This document shows positions 29,529 to 33,157 of a stretch of 33,157 nt of DNA, piece after piece. This stretch comes from Acidimicrobiales bacterium (lineage in GTDB: Bacteria > Actinomycetota > Acidimicrobiia > Acidimicrobiales > Iamiaceae), in NCBI GenBank assembly GCA_025463365.1, contig JAOBWM010000186.1:1-33157 (forward strand). Reading direction: 5' to 3'. Under the pieces are notes generated by a model that saw nothing but the letters and a program-made list of their open reading frames with translations, was not told where the DNA came from and made no database searches. Numbering within the stretch: the stretch's first letter is position 1; the number at the start of each line of letters is the position of its first letter. The translations under genes were made by a program, and so were the position numbers.

Positions 29529-29780
29529 ATGGACCGATCCGAGATCCTCACCGCCGTCTACGACGCGTGCGTCGAACTGCTGCACGCCGACCCCAGCGAC
29601 CTGCAGGAGTCGACGCACTTCGCCGACGACCTCGATGCCGACAGCCTCGACCTGGCCGAGGTGGTGATGGCCCTCGAGGACCGCTTCGCCGTCGAGATCC
29701 CCGAGGACGACCTCGAGCCGGTTCGCACCATCGGCCAGGCCGCGGACGTGGTGGCCCGTCGGCTCGGCGTGGCGGCCTGA
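29529..29780 (+). CDS. acpP: Acyl carrier protein
   Basis: 83 aa acidic protein with the phosphopantetheine site DADSLDLAEVVMALED (Ser in DSLD). The ATG follows AAGGAG with good spacing, the strongest ribosome site in the operon, consistent with a need for abundant product. The preceding 78 nt are C-rich and show no gene. The stop lies 1 nt before the fabF GTG. It carries the growing acyl chain for FabD, FabH, FabG, FabF, FabZ and FabI. Confidence 0.95.
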   Translation: MDRSEILTAVYDACVELLHADPSDLQESTHFADDLDADSLDLAEVVMALEDRFAVEIPEDDLEPVRTIGQAADVVARRLGVAA

Positions 29781-29781
29781 C

Positions 29782-31035
29782 GTGGCCGGGCGCCCCGACG
29801 TGGTGATCACCGGACTCGGTGCCCTCACCCCGGCCGGGCCCGACGCGGCCTCGACGGTCGAGGCGGTGCTCGCCGCCCGACCGGCCGCCGGGCCCATCAC
29901 GGCGTGGGACGCCGCCGACCAGGCCGTGCCCTTTGCCGCATCCATCCCCGACTTCGACCCGACTCCGTGGGTCGATCCGCGCCAGGCCCGGCGGATCGAT
30001 CGGGTCGCCCTGTTCGCCATCGCCGCCGCCGAGGAAGCGCTGGCCCAGGCAGGCCTGCTGGTCGCGGCCGGTGAAGGACCCGCCGTCGACCCGGCGCGGG
30101 TCGCGGTGGTGATCGGGACCGGTGTCGGGGGCATCACGTCGCTGGAGGACCAGATCGCGGTCCGGGTCGAGCGGGGACCGGCTCGGGTGAGCCCGCTGCT
30201 GATCCCGATGATGATGGCCAATGCGGCGGCCGGCCTGGTGGCGCTGCGCCACGGCTTCTCCGGGCCGAGCTTCTGCGTGTCGACGGCGTGCGCGTCGGGC
30301 GCGAACAGCATCGGCGAGGGCGTCGAGCTGATCCGGTCGGGTCGTGTCGACGTCGTGGTCGCCGGGGGAGCGGAGGCGTCGATCACGCCCACCGCGATGG
30401 CTGCCTTCGCCCGCATGGGGGCGCTGAGTCGCCGCGTCGACGACCCGGCGACGGCCTCGCGGCCGTTCGACCGCGGGCGCGACGGGTTCGTGATGGGCGA
30501 GGGGGCCGGGATCCTCGTCCTCGAGTCGGCCGATCACGCCGAGCGTCGCGGAGCCCGGCCGCTCGGTCGGGTGGCGGGTCATGCCGCGACCTGCGATGCC
30601 CACCACATCACCGCCCCTGATCCCGACGGCAACGCCGCGGTGGCGTGCATGCAGCTGGCCCTCGACGACGCCGGCGTCGCGCCGGGGGCGGTGGGCCACG
30701 TCAACGCCCACGGCACCTCGACGCCGCTGAACGATGCCGCCGAAGCTGCGGCGTTGGCCAAGGTCTTCGGCTCTGCCGGCCCGGCCGTCACGTCGACCAA
30801 GGGCGTCACCGGTCACCTCGTCGGCGCGGCCGGAGCGGTCGAGGCGGTGCTGGCCCTGGCGGCGGCCACGACCGGCACCGTCGCTCCGGTCGCCAACCTC
30901 GTCGACCCCGACGTCGACCCGACCGTCGACCTGGTGATCGGCGTGCCCCGACAGATCGGCCCGGCACCGGTGCTGTCGAACTCGTTCGGGTTCGGCGGCC
31001 ACAACGCCTCGCTCGTGTTGGCGCCGCCGGGGTGA
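29782..31035 (+). CDS. fabF: 3-oxoacyl-ACP synthase II FabF
   Basis: 417 aa elongating condensing enzyme (KasA/FabF type). Starts at GTG 1 nt after the acpP stop (MAGRPDVVITGLGALTPAG). Catalytic Cys in VSTACASGANSIG, His in NAHGTSTPLND, and Lys/His in KGVTGHLVGAAGA form the usual triad; FDRGRDGFVMGEGAGI and SNSFGFGGHNAS are conserved. Only one KAS II is present, unlike the kasA-kasB pair of mycobacteria. Its stop overlaps the accD GTG by GTGA. Confidence 0.94.
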   Translation: MAGRPDVVITGLGALTPAGPDAASTVEAVLAARPAAGPITAWDAADQAVPFAASIPDFDPTPWVDPRQARRIDRVALFAIAAAEEALAQAGLLVAAGEGPAVDPARVAVVIGTGVGGITSLEDQIAVRVERGPARVSPLLIPMMMANAAAGLVALRHGFSGPSFCVSTACASGANSIGEGVELIRSGRVDVVVAGGAEASITPTAMAAFARMGALSRRVDDPATASRPFDRGRDGFVMGEGAGILVLESADHAERRGARPLGRVAGHAATCDAHHITAPDPDGNAAVACMQLALDDAGVAPGAVGHVNAHGTSTPLNDAAEAAALAKVFGSAGPAVTSTKGVTGHLVGAAGAVEAVLALAAATTGTVAPVANLVDPDVDPTVDLVIGVPRQIGPAPVLSNSFGFGGHNASLVLAPPG

Positions 31036-32399
31036 CGCTGCTCCCGACGCCGCTCGGAACCCATCGCCCGGCCGCGGCCCGGGCCGACCTGCGCGAGTTG
31101 GACGGGCGACTCGTGGCCTGGGCCGAGGTCGACGGGATGCGGCCCGGGGGCTCCGGTGAAGCCGAGGCCGACGTCGTCGATCGAGCGCTCGAGATGGCGG
31201 GCAACGTCGGATGCCCGGTCGTCGTGGTGCTGCGCTCGGTGGCGGTGGATCCGGGCCCCGAGGGCCTGGCCGGTCTCGCCGCGTGGGGCCGGGTGGCGCA
31301 TCGGGCGGTCCGACTGTCGGGGGTCGTCCCGCTCCTCGTCGTGGTGACCGGGCCGGTCCACGGTGGGCTGACCCCGGTCCTCGGCCTCGCCGACCACGTG
31401 GTCGTCACGCGCGACGCCACGGCCTACCTGAACGGCCCGCAGCCAGTCCGTCAGGTAACCGGCATCGACGTCGATGCTTCGACGCTCGGCGGGAGCCAGA
31501 TCCACGCCACCCGCACCGGCCTGGCGTCACTGGTGGCCGAGGACCTCGACGATGCGGTGCACGCCGTCGCCGAGCTGCTCGGGTACCTGCCCGACAACCA
31601 CCTGGCGGAGCCGCCGTCCGGGGACCTCACGGACCCGGTCGATCGCCGGTCCAGCCGTGCCGCGGCCATCGTCCCGGCCGAGTCGCGGCGGGCCTACGAC
31701 GTGCGCGCCGTCCTCGAGGACGTGTTCGACCGCGGGTCGGTGCTGGAGGTCCATCCCGACCACGCGCCCAACCTGGTGTGCGCCTTCGCCCGCCTCGGCG
31801 GGAGGTCCGTCGCCGTCGTCGCCAACCAACCGGCCGTGCGGGCGGGGACGCTCGACATCGCGGCGTCGTGCAAAGGGGCCCGGCACGTCCAGGGGGCCGA
31901 CGCCCTCGGCATCCCGCTGGTGACGTTCGTCGACACGCCCGGCTACGAGCCCGGTCGCGACCTCGAATGGCGGGGCATGATCCGCCACGGCGCCAAGTTG
32001 GTGCACGCCTACGCGTCGGCGAGCGTGCCCCGGCTCGGCGTCGTGCTGCGCAAGGCCTATGGCGGCGCCTACATCGTCATGGACTCGCGCACGATGGGCA
32101 ACGACCTCGTGCTCGCCTGGCCGCGGGCCGAGATCGCCGTGATGGGCGCGCCGGGAGCGGTGGCGATCCTGAACCGGCGGGAGGTCGCTGATGCCACCGA
32201 TCCCGACACCGCCCGCGTCCTGCTGGAGGACCAGTACCGCCAGCGCTACTGCACCCCCGAGATCGCCGCCGAACGCGGGTACGTCGATGCCGTGATCGAC
32301 CCGGCCGACACCCGCCGGCTGCTGGCCTCGGCCCTGCGCCGCCTGGCGGCCAAGCGACCGACCACTGCCCGACGAGCCCACGACAACGGGCCCCTCTGA
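31032..32399 (+). CDS. accD: Acyl-CoA carboxylase carboxyltransferase (AccD6-like), degenerate N-half
   Basis: 455 aa, shorter than the usual 510-530 aa and close to mycobacterial AccD6. The C-terminal half is canonical: YDVRAVLEDVFDRGSVLEV, FVDTPGYEPGRDLEWRGMIRHGAKL, LRKAYGGAYIVMDSRTMG. The N-terminal half starts late, and the expected SGGAR-type oxyanion segment is not recognisable (LRSVAVDPGPEGL stands there); GPVHGG replaces the GPxAGG turn, though LNGP and LGGSQIHATRTG remain. Carboxylates acetyl-CoA to malonyl-CoA with a biotinylated subunit encoded elsewhere. Position after fabF matches fabD-acp-kas-accD6 in mycobacteria. GTG overlaps the fabF stop. Confidence 0.87.
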   Translation: MTLLPTPLGTHRPAAARADLRELDGRLVAWAEVDGMRPGGSGEAEADVVDRALEMAGNVGCPVVVVLRSVAVDPGPEGLAGLAAWGRVAHRAVRLSGVVPLLVVVTGPVHGGLTPVLGLADHVVVTRDATAYLNGPQPVRQVTGIDVDASTLGGSQIHATRTGLASLVAEDLDDAVHAVAELLGYLPDNHLAEPPSGDLTDPVDRRSSRAAAIVPAESRRAYDVRAVLEDVFDRGSVLEVHPDHAPNLVCAFARLGGRSVAVVANQPAVRAGTLDIAASCKGARHVQGADALGIPLVTFVDTPGYEPGRDLEWRGMIRHGAKLVHAYASASVPRLGVVLRKAYGGAYIVMDSRTMGNDLVLAWPRAEIAVMGAPGAVAILNRREVADATDPDTARVLLEDQYRQRYCTPEIAAERGYVDAVIDPADTRRLLASALRRLAAKRPTTARRAHDNGPL

Positions 32400-32414
32400 A
32401 CCCCTGGAGCAACC

Positions 32415-33157
32415 GTGCTGCTGTCCGACCGCGTCGTCCTCGTGACCGGCGTCTTGACCCCGTCCTCGATCGCCTTCTCATGTGCCCGGCTGGCCCAGGA
32501 GCAGGGCGCCACCGTGGTGCTCACCTCCTTCGGCCGCGCCCTCTCGCTCACCCAGCGATCGGCGCGCCGGCTGCCGGTAGAGCCCGAGGTCCTGGAGCTC
32601 GACGTGACCGACACCGACCACCTGGCGGGCCTCGCCGGCCAACTCGGCGAGCGGTACGAGCGGATCGACGGCGTCGTGCACGCCATCGGCTTCGCGCCGG
32701 CGGATTGCCTGGGCCACGAGTCCGGCCTGCTCGGGGCGTCCTGGCCGGACGTGGCGGTGGCGATGCAGGTGTCGGCCTGGTCGTTGCCCGCCCTGGTCGG
32801 CGCGGTACGACCGCTGCTCGGCCCTGACGCGTCGGTGGTCGGCCTCGACTTCGACGCCTCGGTCGCGTGGCCGGCCTACGACTGGATGGGCGTGGCCAAG
32901 GCTGCGCTCGAGTCGACGGCGCGCTACCTGGCGCGGGACCTCGGCCCGTCGGGCACCCGCGTCAACCTGGTCGCCGCCGGCCCGCTGCGCACCGTGGCCG
33001 CACGCGCCATCCCGGGCTTCGCCCGCATCGACGAGGTCTGGCAGGAGCGGGCGCCCCTCGGCTGGGACGTCGACGATCCCGAGCCCGCGGCCAAGGCGGT
33101 GGTGGCGCTGCTGTCGGATTGGTTCCCGGCGACCACCGGCGAGATCGTCCACGTCGA
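32415..33157 (+). CDS. fabI: Enoyl-ACP reductase FabI/InhA-like (3' end beyond window)
   Basis: At least 247 aa, cut by the window edge. GTG start with GGAG upstream gives MLLSDRVVLVTGVLTPSSIAF, the FabI-type cofactor loop in which Ser-Ile-Ala replaces the usual GxGIG. IDGVVHAIGFAP and the Tyr-x6-Lys pair of AYDWMGVAKAALES mark the FabI/InhA active site. Completes the elongation cycle by reducing enoyl-ACP. 15 nt after accD, last visible gene of the operon. The closeness to InhA suggests NADH use; this is from family knowledge. Confidence 0.92.
   Translation, partial: MLLSDRVVLVTGVLTPSSIAFSCARLAQEQGATVVLTSFGRALSLTQRSARRLPVEPEVLELDVTDTDHLAGLAGQLGERYERIDGVVHAIGFAPADCLGHESGLLGASWPDVAVAMQVSAWSLPALVGAVRPLLGPDASVVGLDFDASVAWPAYDWMGVAKAALESTARYLARDLGPSGTRVNLVAAGPLRTVAARAIPGFARIDEVWQERAPLGWDVDDPEPAAKAVVALLSDWFPATTGEIVHV

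Noticed and set aside
28380-30416. 678-codon minus-strand frame across fabH, fabG, acpP and fabF
   Set aside because: It spans several well-supported plus-strand genes and contains no motif.
25934-33157. Polyketide or polyunsaturated fatty-acid synthase cluster
   Set aside because: All enzymes are discrete FAS-II proteins with no ketide-specific tailoring, chain-length factor or modular fusion.

Overview
This is a very GC-rich window, with pervasive third-position G/C and long antisense shadow ORFs. It looks like a chromosomal segment from a high-GC actinobacterium. The gene content (actinobacterial CbiMQO layout, DUF222/HNH protein, MoxR-DUF58-transglutaminase cluster, accD6-like carboxyltransferase inside a type II fatty-acid cluster) would fit the class Acidimicrobiia, but that placement is an inference. 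I see no rRNA, tRNA, CRISPR array, insertion sequence or phage module.

Region 1 (1-2960, minus strand) is a nickel/cobalt ECF transporter, cbiM-cbiQ-cbiO, with cbiO cut by the window edge. A TTGC-N9-GCAA palindrome of the Nur type sits on its promoter. Region 2 (3009-9792) holds a secreted FG-GAP-like repeat protein, a PhoD-type phosphatase, a small globin, a large MalT/LAL-type LuxR regulator (all minus strand) and a divergent DUF899 gene. The phoD-like and globin genes each carry a near-identical palindrome exactly 34 nt upstream of their ATG, which suggests one regulator controls both.

Region 3 (9841-17059) is mixed housekeeping: an EthD-like protein, a small membrane protein, a divergent dihydropteroate synthase homologue, a cysteine-rich protein, a 35-bp tandem repeat, an HNH/DUF222 gene with a probable SOS box, a winged-helix protein, and a lipoprotein-OmpA pair behind a structured 5' leader. 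Region 4 (17062-25947) contains an FGGY sugar kinase, a crotonase overlapping a moxR-DUF58-transglutaminase unit, an ECF sigma factor translationally coupled to a double-VOC protein, and a second crotonase.

Region 5 (25934-33157) is a compact type II fatty-acid synthase locus: fabZ diverging from fabD-fabH-fabG-acpP-fabF-accD-fabI, nearly all with overlapping start and stop codons. It supplies almost the full elongation cycle in one transcription unit. Its FabH carries an N-terminal biotin-carrier-like domain in which the biotinylated lysine is replaced by glycine. This fusion, next to a carboxyltransferase gene, is the most unusual protein in the window.

Many genes have a -10-like hexamer (xAnnnT) ending 6-8 nt before the start codon and no Shine-Dalgarno, pointing to widespread leaderless transcription.
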